Origin: Dyadobacter sp. MSC1_007 | GTDB taxonomy: Bacteria; Bacteroidota; Bacteroidia; Cytophagales; Spirosomataceae | DNA length: 64,000 nt | NCBI RefSeq assembly: GCF_023667495.1 | Contig: NZ_JAMOZL010000008.1 | Coordinates: 62,001 to 126,000, forward strand | Direction: 5' to 3' | Shown: positions 38,201-45,506 of the stretch, in pieces | How positions within the stretch are numbered: position 1 is the stretch's first letter | How the letters are laid out: each line of letters starts with the position of its first letter | The notes under the pieces: generated by a model | What the model was told of the DNA's origin: nothing | Seen by the model: only the letters and a program-made list of their open reading frames with translations | Databases searched by the model: none | Translations under genes and position numbers: made by a program

Positions 38201-38577
38201 GTCACGCCGGTTTTCCACCCACCTTTCCGCCCGTCCAGGTCCTTTCCAGCCGACGAGGTAATGTCTTTAAACTTCATCTTTTCACCCTTCGCGCCCAGGT
38301 TCAGATAAAGCTTGTTCGGCCCCATATTAGATGAGAAAAACAGGTCTTCAAAGCCGTCATTGTTGATATCTCCTACTGCCAGACCTCCGCCGTTGTAGTA
38401 ATACTCATATGACATTACGTTCTGGCTCTCATTCTCGCTGATCGGATTGATGAAGTCAACACCGGTTTGTTTAGGATCCAGCAGGCGGAACAAAGGTTGC
38501 TGCGCCCTGACCGTGAGAATGGGAAATGTCAGGAATATAAAAGCGGACAGATAACGAAGAAAGCCCCGGTTATTCAT
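35269..38577 (-). CDS. Secreted FG-GAP/VCBS repeat protein with ASPIC/UnbV domain
   Basis: An 1102-residue surface or secreted protein with a signal peptide (to ~residue 26, LTVRAQ). FG-GAP/VCBS beta-propeller repeats with calcium-loop motifs run along most of it: GDINNDGFEDLFF, ADVNGDGLLDIYV, ADLDNDGDLDLVV, GDVNKDGLDDVFV, AGDFDKDGDPDLFVGG, ADLNADGKPDILAGN. Near residues 555-600 is the ASPIC/UnbV segment (LHFGLGNETAVDSLKIVWPDG). Family members (CRTAC1-like) bind calcium and probably ligands or partners. The haloperoxidase-like gene follows by 3 bp. SusD1 lies 142 bp upstream, separated by two hairpins. Confidence 0.9.
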   Translation of the reverse strand: MNNRGFLRYLSAFIFLTFPILTVRAQQPLFRLLDPKQTGVDFINPISENESQNVMSYEYYYNGGGLAVGDINNDGFEDLFFSSNMGPNKLYLNLGAKGEKMKFKDITSSAGKDLDGRKGGWKTGVTMADVNGDGLLDIYVCYSGKVKDEDRRNQLFINQGNLKFTEQAKEYGLDNISYSTQAAFFDYDRDGDLDMMLLNHSVKKIDNMELAKFRQETDELAGNKLFENQKNHFTEVTKKAGIHQYPLTFGLGMAIADVNMDGWQDIYVTNDYNEPDYLYLNNHDGTFKDVTQQYFRHLAQFSMGVDIADFNNDGLPDVMSLDMLPEDNQRQKLLQLQENYESFELMVSQNLQKQYMRNMLQLNNGNGTFSEIAQFAGVSNTDWSWTPLFADFDNDGFKDLFVSNGYLRDYTNKDFLKYWGDYKIKRAVDKEPFQLMDLVKAMPSTRLANYIFKNNHDLTFTKMQQVWGLEAPAVSSSAVYADLDNDGDLDLVVNNINDPAFIYQNTSNDQTNWMQVKLKGPGANANAVGGKVFLMHKGTVQYQEVSPGRGYLSCTPVRLHFGLGNETAVDSLKIVWPDGAEEIHTNVKAGQLLVFEKKSDKKGKERGGSVKPAVLFQKQTPAIAYQHEGFTENDFKRQPLMLSMYSQTGPVVAKGDVNKDGLDDVFVSGDQNKQAKIWLQDPDGGFHEMPAFAVGDENVSAISSALFFDANGDGFDDLYIAKGGYSLFEPNTFSFQDEIYLSDGKGNLALAVLSLPNMKASSKSCVRAGDFDKDGDPDLFVGGRVIAGRYPEAPVSFLLINDGKGRFEAKESPFFKIGMVTDAQWTDLNADGAMELVIAGEMMPIKVFSFNGKDFEDQTTRYFKTEQTGFWSSLKIADLNADGKPDILAGNLGLNSQIKASEKEPAELFFADFDKNGSIDPFFNFYVQGKSYPFVSRDELNDQIYPMRKKFPYYKDYANATIREVFSETDLNAATRLEARELRTVAFINTADGMEKAPLPVQAQFAPASNILSEDYDHDGKTDLLLLGNKTDNRLKLGSMDANYGCLLTGNGKGEFKYVGQPSSGLSVEGDVKTVIDIKIKGQSFLVIGAFNQPLQFYKLSK

Positions 38578-38626
38578 GGAATGCGCAGTACCGATTTAGA
38601 AAGGAAGATTTACAGCTAAAATAAAA

Positions 38627-38649
38627 AACTTCAACAGAAAGTTGAAGTT
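38627..38649 (-). terminator. Second hairpin downstream of SusD1
   Basis: AACTTCAAC (38627-38635) and GTTGAAGTT (38641-38649) form a perfect 9-bp stem; on the minus strand it is followed by TTTTTATTTT. It lies between the first hairpin and the FG-GAP gene start. Confidence 0.7.
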
Positions 38650-38674
38650 AAAACTTAGCGACATGATTTTGGAA

Positions 38675-38711
38675 GAAAGCGATAAGAAATTTAACATTTC
38701 CTATCGCTTTC
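38675..38711 (-). terminator. First hairpin downstream of SusD1
   Basis: GAAAGCGATAAGAAAT (38675-38690) pairs with ATTTCCTATCGCTTTC (38696-38711), 16 bp with one mismatch and a 5-base loop. It lies 9 bp after the SusD1 stop. Confidence 0.75.
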
Positions 38712-38719
38712 CTACTATT

Positions 38720-40297
38720 TTATTTGTCCCACCAAACTTTGGTCAAAAAGTCGTCCGGCCCCTGGATCGCAACTGCTGCACGATAATTAACAGCATTTTT
38801 TGAAGTTTCAGAAGCAGGATATCTCAACCGGCGAGGAATCACACCACCTGTCGCATTTCCCGTGTAGTTTGTTGGCTTCAACACAGGATAACCAGTCCTT
38901 CTCCAGTTGGCATAGGCTTCGTAGGAGTTCAGAAACGTAGCAGCCCAGTACTGTGTATGGATTTGCTCCATTTGTGCGGTCATGCCAGTCGTTACAAACG
39001 GATGAGCAGCTAAATAAGCTGTGATAGACGCCGCGGGAATAGTCGCTCCGTAAATTGAGAACAGATCCATCGCCGCTGTAACACCCTTATTATAGTGACT
39101 TGCCGGACTGCCATCGCCCCAGCCACGTAAAGCGGCCTCAGCAAGAAGATATTCGACCTCGGCATAAGATTGAAATACGGTCGGAGCGGCGTTGCTCGCG
39201 ATGTAGTTCAGGTTCGCTTCTGAATAAGTTGCCAGCGAGTTATCATTCCAGGAAGGAATCAGAGTTTTAATCGTCGTTGGATCATATCCGTTTGGCAACC
39301 CCTTTTGCGATGCAGGAGCAGAGGCGGTCGGCAACTGGTTCCTATCAGCATTACCTTGCCACAAAGTTGCTATGTAAGGCAAACGCGGGTCATTATTAGT
39401 TTGGAGAAAATCAACAAACGTCTTACTCAATTTACTATTTGCCTTGCCTTTGAGGTTAGCCGCGTCATACTCCTGCGTTTTCAATGTGTTCGCATCGAGG
39501 TTACGGTTATTGTCGTTGGTATCATAATGAAGCAATCTCGCAACATCGTTATTGCTCGTCATGACGCCACCGGCAATCGCTTTCTTCACATAACTTTCAG
39601 CAGAAGCGATATCGGATTTCGTCATTCGCATTCCTAAACGCAACATCATTGAATTTGCAAACTTCTTCCATTTTGCAACATCTCCCGCATACAGTGGATC
39701 CGCAGCGCCGTAGCTATCTTTTCCGGCATCTAGTGCACCCCCAGCTTCTTCGAGCTCTTTCAGCATATCCTGATAAATCGCTTGTTGCGTGTCGTACTTT
39801 GGAGATAAAAGTCCGTCCAGAAATCCTTGCCCTGCCTCGGAATAAGGAATATCCCCATACAAATCTGTGATGCGGTGATAAATGAATACCCGCCAGATAC
39901 GCGCGATATTGTACTTATTGCTTAGCTCAGGCTTGTCCTTAGTCAGGGCAATAATCTGCTCGATCTCCTTTACCTGATTAGTATACGCCGTTTCGAAAAA
40001 AGCGCTATAATATTCCACATTCGACAGGTATTTGTCGCCTGACCAATAGGTAGTAAGAGATGCGAAATGCTGAATCATTGCACCCGCGTAGATCAAGTTT
40101 CCACGGTGGTTCTCATAACCTGTTCCGCCAGTTTTTACTACATTATAAGTAAAAAGGTTTTCCAGAATCGGCTCTGTGACCGCATTGGGATTGGTATTCA
40201 GTTCTTCGAATCCCTTGTCACAGGAAGTCGTGACCAGCCCGGCGGTCAGAATTCCGCCGATCAGTGCCAGTTTTGATTTATTAATATACTTTATCAT
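38720..40297 (-). CDS. SusD/RagB-like nutrient-binding outer-membrane lipoprotein (SusD1)
   Basis: A 525-residue surface lipoprotein. The lipobox LVTTSC places the lipidated cysteine at 26. The helical TPR-rich SusD fold is marked by YNIARIWRVFIYHRITDLYGDIPYSEA, WKKFANSMMLRLGMRMTKSD and the late EAYANWRRTGYPVL. These traits fit the SusD-like family found with SusC partners. It acts as lid and ligand binder over the SusC1 barrel, whose gene ends 12 bp upstream. The substrate is not deducible, as no glycoside hydrolase or peptidase lies in the unit. Confidence 0.92.
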   Translation of the reverse strand: MIKYINKSKLALIGGILTAGLVTTSCDKGFEELNTNPNAVTEPILENLFTYNVVKTGGTGYENHRGNLIYAGAMIQHFASLTTYWSGDKYLSNVEYYSAFFETAYTNQVKEIEQIIALTKDKPELSNKYNIARIWRVFIYHRITDLYGDIPYSEAGQGFLDGLLSPKYDTQQAIYQDMLKELEEAGGALDAGKDSYGAADPLYAGDVAKWKKFANSMMLRLGMRMTKSDIASAESYVKKAIAGGVMTSNNDVARLLHYDTNDNNRNLDANTLKTQEYDAANLKGKANSKLSKTFVDFLQTNNDPRLPYIATLWQGNADRNQLPTASAPASQKGLPNGYDPTTIKTLIPSWNDNSLATYSEANLNYIASNAAPTVFQSYAEVEYLLAEAALRGWGDGSPASHYNKGVTAAMDLFSIYGATIPAASITAYLAAHPFVTTGMTAQMEQIHTQYWAATFLNSYEAYANWRRTGYPVLKPTNYTGNATGGVIPRRLRYPASETSKNAVNYRAAVAIQGPDDFLTKVWWDK

Positions 40298-40309
40298 TTC
40301 ACAAATCGA

Positions 40310-43300
40310 TTAAAATTTAACCATTAGGTTCAAACCATAACTCCGGGTTGGTGGCACACCAAACATCTCAAGTCCCTGACCATTCCCACTGTTATAAGTT
40401 GATTCAGGATCCACATTCGGCACCTTTTTATACAGTATGAAAAGATTTCTTGCCACAAAAGACAAGCTTACCGACTGAATAGGCATTTTCCCGAAGACGC
40501 TTTTCGGAATGTTGTAACCCAAAGTCATCTGACGAAGTTTAAGGAAGTCTGATTTGTAAACCGACTGATCTGTAATTGTAGTGGCAATACCTGAGTAGTA
40601 ATCCTGTGCACTCAATGTCTTTGAAAAAGCTTCGCCTTGCTCATCAACACCGGTCACTGTCACACCTGTTTCCCTCACATTATTGTCCGTCGTTATTTTC
40701 GAAAGACCGCGGGACATAGCGAATGCGTTCGTAGCTGAATAAATGTAGCCTCCGAATTTACCGTCAATCAGGAAGCCAAGCGAAACACCTTTATAAGTGA
40801 CGGTGTTGGTCAGACCCATTGTCAACGGAGGAACGCCCCGTGCCAGCATTTCGAAATCACCCTGAACTGGTAAACCTGTCGCCTTATTATATACTACGTT
40901 GCCACTTGCATCGCGTTTCATTCTTGACCCGGCGATCATGCCGTAAGGCTGTCCCTCAAAATGATAAACGTAAGCATTGCGGGTACGGGATTCATCTAAT
41001 GACAGAGTAGGAAGGCCGTCAGCGATTTTTACAACCGTGTTGGCATTGTAAGCCATATTAAAGCTTGCATTCCAAATGAATCCGCCAGGAGTTTTCACCG
41101 GAGTTCCAGTCAATAATATTTCAACACCTTTGTTTTGTACCTTTCCTACATTCAGCAGAACGTCGTTATAGCCACTTGCACTCGAAGTCGACGCTTTTAC
41201 AGGATCGTTCGTAGTAACACGATCATAGTAGGTCAGGTCAAGCCCGATTCTATTTTGGAACAACTTGGTCTCAATACCAAACTCTGTGGTTGTAGACGTA
41301 TTCGGTTTCAGGCTCTGGTTTGGAATAGTGCTGGTTCCGATGTTCATTAAAGGATAACTTGAATATGGATTACCCTGTAATGTGTAAGTGAGGCCTAAGG
41401 CATAAGGATCCGGGTAACCACCACCTACTTGTGCCCACGATCCGCGCACTTTAGCGTAGGTCAACCAGCTCGGCCTGTCAGCGATCGCATCGGAGAGGAT
41501 GTAACCTAAACCAACGGAAGGATAAAATATGTGGTTGTTAGCAGGGGCTAATGTTGAAAACCAGTCCTCGCGTCCAGTAAAAGTCAAGAATAAAATATTT
41601 CGCCAGCTCAGGTCAGCAGAGGCAAAAAGCGAATTGATCTTGAATGGTTTATATTCTATATTCCTATCGCTGCTGGTAAGGTTGCCAAGGAAGTAGTTAA
41701 AAGGAATTACAAACTGGCTTCCGCCGATGTACATATTTTGATTTACGCGGTACATCTGGTTACCACCGATAATGGCATTAAGGCTAAAGTCGCCCACCTC
41801 TTTATTAAAGCCCAGCAAAAGTTCTCCATTGGTTTCATTGATCTTACGAACATTTGTACCCATTGAACCTGCTGTGGAATAGGCTATCCCAGTTGGCTCG
41901 ATGCTCTCGAAATCGATGGTGTTCAAATCTGTCCCTACCCGGCCGCGAACATATAAGAAGTCTGTAAGATTGTAGCGCAGGCTAAATGAACCCAGGAAAC
42001 GCTTGCGATCATCACTGTTTTTCACATAGTCGGTCGCGAAATATGGATTTTGCGCGTAAACATTCGAATTCCATAGTAATTCATAGTTTCTGCTATCAAC
42101 ACCAGGAGCCAGATTTCTGATATCTACACTATTGGCAATCATGTAAGCTGCAAAATTAGGGTTCTTAGGTGTGTCAGAAAGGAAACTTCTGTTTCTACCT
42201 TCTTCAATATTGTATTGTACAACACTTTCGAAGACTAACTTCTTGGCAAGATTCGCATTCACACTTAAATTGAACGATTTTCTATTGAAAGAAGCATTAG
42301 GTACTACACCTTTTGAATCCGCGTTGGATGCAGAAAAGCGAAAATTCATTTTTTCGTCGCCGCCGGAAATCGCGACCGTGTTGGAGAAAGTACTCCCGGT
42401 ACGATAGAAGTTCTCGATGTTGTTTTTCTGCGCGCTATATGGGCGGGAGACACCATCAAACTGGATAGTTGGCGAACCGTCCAACTTTGCACCCCATGAA
42501 ACGGCGCCACTGGCGAGGGCTTCATCTTTACTTGTAGGCTTTACGCCTTGGGTCCCTGAGCCATATTGGTATTGCCAGTCGGTCAGGTCTCTTACTTTTT
42601 CGAAAGTGTAAGTACCATTGTATTCCACACCAATACCTTTGCTTGCCTTGCCCGTCTTGGTTGTAATAAGGATCACACCATTACCTGCACGTGAACCATA
42701 AAGTGCTGCTGCTGTACCACCTTTTAAGACCGTCATAGACTCGATGTCGTCCGGGTTGATGCTGTTTAGTCCGTCACCAGTGTCAAATCCACCCCACATT
42801 CCGGCGCTTCCGACGTTGGTGTTATCAATCGGCACTCCATTGATAACATACAAAGGCTGGTTTCCTCCGCTCAAAGATCCGTTACCACGGATCAATACAC
42901 GGCTTGAACCACCGGGACCTGTTGCTGTACTAGTTGCATTAACCCCCGCAATCTTGCCAGACAGCGCATTTCCAAGGTTCACTTCACGAGCCTGCGTAAA
43001 GTCGCTACCCTTCACCTCAGTAACTGCATAAGCAAGCGCCTTTTTGTCTTTCGAAATACCCAGCGCCGTAACGACCACTTCCTCGAGATTCGCGACATCA
43101 GGTAGCAATTTGGCATTTAATGTATTCTCAGCACCAACCTTAATTTCTTGTTTTAAATAGCCGATTGAGCTGAATACAAGAATATCATTGTCCTTCACAC
43201 CCGCCAGCGAGAAATTGCCTTCGGCATCGGCATTGGTGCCTCTTGTGGTGCCCTTCACCGTTACTGACACACCAGGAAGGCCCTGGTCCTTTTCATCGAT

Positions 43301-43414
43301 CACCTTACCCGAAATAGTCCGTTCCTGAGCAAAGGCTGATAAAGAGGCAAAAAGCAGAAACAGCCCCAGCGGAACCAACCGGCTCCCCAGGACCTTGTGT
43401 AGCTTTTCTTTCAT
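40310..43414 (-). CDS. SusC/RagA family TonB-linked outer-membrane transporter (SusC1)
   Basis: A 1034-residue TonB-dependent importer. Order of parts: signal peptide (to SLSAFAQ); a carboxypeptidase-regulatory-like Ig domain (ERTISGKVIDEKDQGLPGV, ~31-105); a TonB-box-like NLEEVVVTALG; the plug (DALSGKIAGV-type segment and the conserved SINPDDIESMTVLKGG, ALYGSRAGNGVILITTK); and the 22-strand barrel ending SYGLNLMVKF. With SusD1 it forms a two-protein uptake complex in the outer membrane. Its N-terminus and upstream DNA closely match SusC2. No ECF sigma/anti-sigma pair is adjacent. Confidence 0.94.
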   Translation of the reverse strand: MKEKLHKVLGSRLVPLGLFLLFASLSAFAQERTISGKVIDEKDQGLPGVSVTVKGTTRGTNADAEGNFSLAGVKDNDILVFSSIGYLKQEIKVGAENTLNAKLLPDVANLEEVVVTALGISKDKKALAYAVTEVKGSDFTQAREVNLGNALSGKIAGVNATSTATGPGGSSRVLIRGNGSLSGGNQPLYVINGVPIDNTNVGSAGMWGGFDTGDGLNSINPDDIESMTVLKGGTAAALYGSRAGNGVILITTKTGKASKGIGVEYNGTYTFEKVRDLTDWQYQYGSGTQGVKPTSKDEALASGAVSWGAKLDGSPTIQFDGVSRPYSAQKNNIENFYRTGSTFSNTVAISGGDEKMNFRFSASNADSKGVVPNASFNRKSFNLSVNANLAKKLVFESVVQYNIEEGRNRSFLSDTPKNPNFAAYMIANSVDIRNLAPGVDSRNYELLWNSNVYAQNPYFATDYVKNSDDRKRFLGSFSLRYNLTDFLYVRGRVGTDLNTIDFESIEPTGIAYSTAGSMGTNVRKINETNGELLLGFNKEVGDFSLNAIIGGNQMYRVNQNMYIGGSQFVIPFNYFLGNLTSSDRNIEYKPFKINSLFASADLSWRNILFLTFTGREDWFSTLAPANNHIFYPSVGLGYILSDAIADRPSWLTYAKVRGSWAQVGGGYPDPYALGLTYTLQGNPYSSYPLMNIGTSTIPNQSLKPNTSTTTEFGIETKLFQNRIGLDLTYYDRVTTNDPVKASTSSASGYNDVLLNVGKVQNKGVEILLTGTPVKTPGGFIWNASFNMAYNANTVVKIADGLPTLSLDESRTRNAYVYHFEGQPYGMIAGSRMKRDASGNVVYNKATGLPVQGDFEMLARGVPPLTMGLTNTVTYKGVSLGFLIDGKFGGYIYSATNAFAMSRGLSKITTDNNVRETGVTVTGVDEQGEAFSKTLSAQDYYSGIATTITDQSVYKSDFLKLRQMTLGYNIPKSVFGKMPIQSVSLSFVARNLFILYKKVPNVDPESTYNSGNGQGLEMFGVPPTRSYGLNLMVKF

Positions 43415-43480
43415 ACGTTGATAAATTAGTAAATTTTAAATAGGTTAAACTTGGTATGTGCCGAATAATATTTGAGCAAA
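43415..43480 (-). repeat. Upstream segment shared by SusC1 and SusC2 (copy 1)
   Basis: About 65 bp directly before SusC1 align without gaps to the same positions before SusC2 (48576-48641). Blocks such as AAATTAGTAAATT and GCCGAATAAT are identical. It is probably the 5' leader and maybe part of the promoter of each pair. Confidence 0.7.
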
Positions 43481-43671
43481 ATCCGACAGCAACAAATATC
43501 TTAAATATTTTGATAATTAAATAATTTTAAAAACGCATAGTTAATAGTATATTTTTTTTATTTTCTTTTATTTTTTCAATACTAAATTTTACAAACGTTC
43601 GTTGGGATCAATCTATTTTGACGGGTGCTCCGTCTGTTATATATTTTAAAACATTGAAAGACAGTCCATAA

Positions 43672-43709
43672 AAAAATCCCGGTTGTCAGAACTGACAACC
43701 GGGATTTTT
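43672..43709 (-). terminator. Perfect bidirectional terminator
   Basis: AAAAATCCCGGTTGTCAG (43672-43689) and CTGACAACCGGGATTTTT (43692-43709): an 18-bp perfect stem with a two-base gap. A T-run follows on either strand. It lies 32 bp beyond the stop of the remnant frame at 43742, and far (~200 bp) from SusD2. Confidence 0.9.
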
Positions 43710-43741
43710 CACTTGTTTTAATACAATTTAATCTCTTCGTC

Positions 43742-43897
43742 TTACAGGCGGTGGGTCGTTACCGAAGCTGTCCCGAGGCCGAATGAAGCATATTCCATTG
43801 CGCCGGTTGGAATCCGTGTACAAGCATGAAGTTCTGCGTTTGGGCCGATAAGAAAATTGGGATGGCTGATCGCCACCCCAATTTCAAGACATATCTG
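43742..43897 (-). pseudogene. Open 3' gene remnant (no start)
   Basis: A minus-strand frame of 51 codons is open from the TAG at 43898 to the TAA at 43742. It contains coding-like sequence such as NFLIGPNAELHACTRIP and ASFGLGTASVTTHRL. It has no plausible start codon or leader. The perfect terminator at 43672-43709 follows its stop closely, as after a real gene. I read it as the tail of a lost gene; the family is not recognised. It could also be chance. Confidence 0.35.
43854..43884 (-). terminator. Terminator of SusC2-SusD2
   Basis: AAATTGGGATGGC (43854-43866) pairs with GCCACCCCAATTT (43872-43884), 13 bp with one mismatch. On the minus strand it is followed by TTTTCTTAT. It lies 24 bp past the SusD2 stop. 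Confidence 0.75.
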
Positions 43898-43908
43898 CTA
43901 TTTGAATG

Positions 43909-45486
43909 TTAAAAGTTTGCAACTTTTCCCGTATCCCACCACAGACGGGTAGCGATGTCATCTTTCGCGCCTGTACCCATTTTGGAAACTGCATCTGTAA
44001 CAGCAGCGGTATTACCAGTTCTTTCCGCATTAACGAATGGCATTCTTTTAATCCATTCAGTTGCCGGAATAACTCCCCAGTCGCCATTACTGTCATTTTT
44101 GGCCACGTGTGGTATTTTTGGATAACCCGTGCGTCTGAAATCAACCCATGCCTCCTGCGTATTGGTGAAGGTGTTCAGGTATTTCTGCGTAATGATCTTT
44201 TCCAGTTTCATTTCGTTCGAATCCGCATTATTCCAGGCCACTGTAACAGTAGATACAACAGTGAAATTGTTACGAGCGTCGATCGGGTCCACATAACTGA
44301 TTGGCTTGCTGGTTGCGTCGGCAAGATAAGCATCTACACCACCAGCACCCCAATCGGCAAAGGACAACTTGATACCTTCCTCGTAGTTGGTTTTAGGATC
44401 GCCTGCGCCTGCCCAGCCCCTAAGTCCTGCTTCTGCTTTCAGGAAGGCTACTTCTGCCGCGGTGAAGTTCCTTCTGGTTTGAACCGTCTGGAAATCTTCA
44501 CTCACTTTCGAGAAAGGCACGTGGTCCGCTTTTGCCTTGATATATGCGCCATTGCGAACACCTTTGTAAGGTACAGAAGGGTGATCCGCATATAGGGCCG
44601 CATTGGACATCGGTGCAAAATATTTAGAAATCCGGCCATCTTTCAAGCCTACCAGGAACGACTCCATCACAGCTCCCATGCGGGTATCATCCCATTCGTA
44701 GCAGATCTGAGCAACAGGTATCTTATTACCATTCAATGAGTTGACAAAATTATCAGAGTTGGCCGTGATTAAGCCAGCGGGATCAGCCAATGCTTTTTCA
44801 CCCTGGGTTTTAGCCATTGCCGGATCCACTTTTGAGATACGCATAGCTAATCTCAGGCGCAGGGAGTTCACCAGTTTCTGCCACCGTGGAATGCTGCCTC
44901 CGTAAAGTGATGGGTCAAATTTTTTGTACCCTGTATACTCTTTGTTGGCATTGAAGTCGGTCTGGATAGAGTCCAGCTGCTTGAAGAAAAGCGGGTACAG
45001 ATCCGACTCCTTGTCGTACGGAATTGTATTAGCGGAGGAACCGTACTGGGAATAAATAACTGGCCCGTGTACACCCGTCAATTTAGACACGGCGAAAATA
45101 CGGATCAATTTCGCCCAGGTCGCAAACATCGGCAAATTGTTATCCTTTGCCAGCTGTATTACCTGTTTCGCAGGCGACATTACGCTACCATACACGCGGC
45201 CCCAGTAAGAGTTCCAACGTATGTAGTAAGTGGTATTATTCACGTTACCCACAAAGTCCGTCGGTGTACCCATGTATCCCATCCAGTTGTCGGCACACAG
45301 ATCCTCTTCAATCTGGTGACCGTTCAGGTTGAAGATCATGTTTGAAAACGGCGAGCCTACAAGGTTGAAATCCTGTTTAAGCAGCTCATCCGAAATCTGG
45401 TTCGGGTTTTGGTTCGCCTCTATAAAATTGTCGGTACACGCCGCAAATGCGATCAGAGATACCAGTCCTAGAATTATTTTTTTCAT
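43909..45486 (-). CDS. SusD/RagB-like nutrient-binding outer-membrane lipoprotein (SusD2)
   Basis: A 525-residue surface lipoprotein, the same length as SusD1. The lipobox IAFAAC puts the lipid-bearing cysteine at 17. SusD family marks include NQNPNQISDELL, WAKLIRIFAVSKLTGVHGPV, WQKLVNSLRLRLAMRISKVDP and the late EAWVDFRRTGYPKIP. It belongs to the same SusD-like branch as SusD1 but is clearly diverged. It starts 20 bp after SusC2 and should form the lid of that transporter. The ligand is unknown. Confidence 0.92.
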   Translation of the reverse strand: MKKIILGLVSLIAFAACTDNFIEANQNPNQISDELLKQDFNLVGSPFSNMIFNLNGHQIEEDLCADNWMGYMGTPTDFVGNVNNTTYYIRWNSYWGRVYGSVMSPAKQVIQLAKDNNLPMFATWAKLIRIFAVSKLTGVHGPVIYSQYGSSANTIPYDKESDLYPLFFKQLDSIQTDFNANKEYTGYKKFDPSLYGGSIPRWQKLVNSLRLRLAMRISKVDPAMAKTQGEKALADPAGLITANSDNFVNSLNGNKIPVAQICYEWDDTRMGAVMESFLVGLKDGRISKYFAPMSNAALYADHPSVPYKGVRNGAYIKAKADHVPFSKVSEDFQTVQTRRNFTAAEVAFLKAEAGLRGWAGAGDPKTNYEEGIKLSFADWGAGGVDAYLADATSKPISYVDPIDARNNFTVVSTVTVAWNNADSNEMKLEKIITQKYLNTFTNTQEAWVDFRRTGYPKIPHVAKNDSNGDWGVIPATEWIKRMPFVNAERTGNTAAVTDAVSKMGTGAKDDIATRLWWDTGKVANF

Positions 45487-45506
45487 CTCAATGATTTTTA
45501 TAGCTA

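Larger units (their letters stand above)
43481..43908. other. Non-coding region between SusC1 and SusD2
   Basis: A stretch of 428 bp. About 43490-43600 is extremely AT-rich, with A-tracts on the minus strand upstream of SusC1 that could serve as an UP-like element. Two terminators (43672-43709 and 43854-43884) lie in it, and between them a coding-like remnant (43742-43897). No intact gene is supported. Confidence 0.7.
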
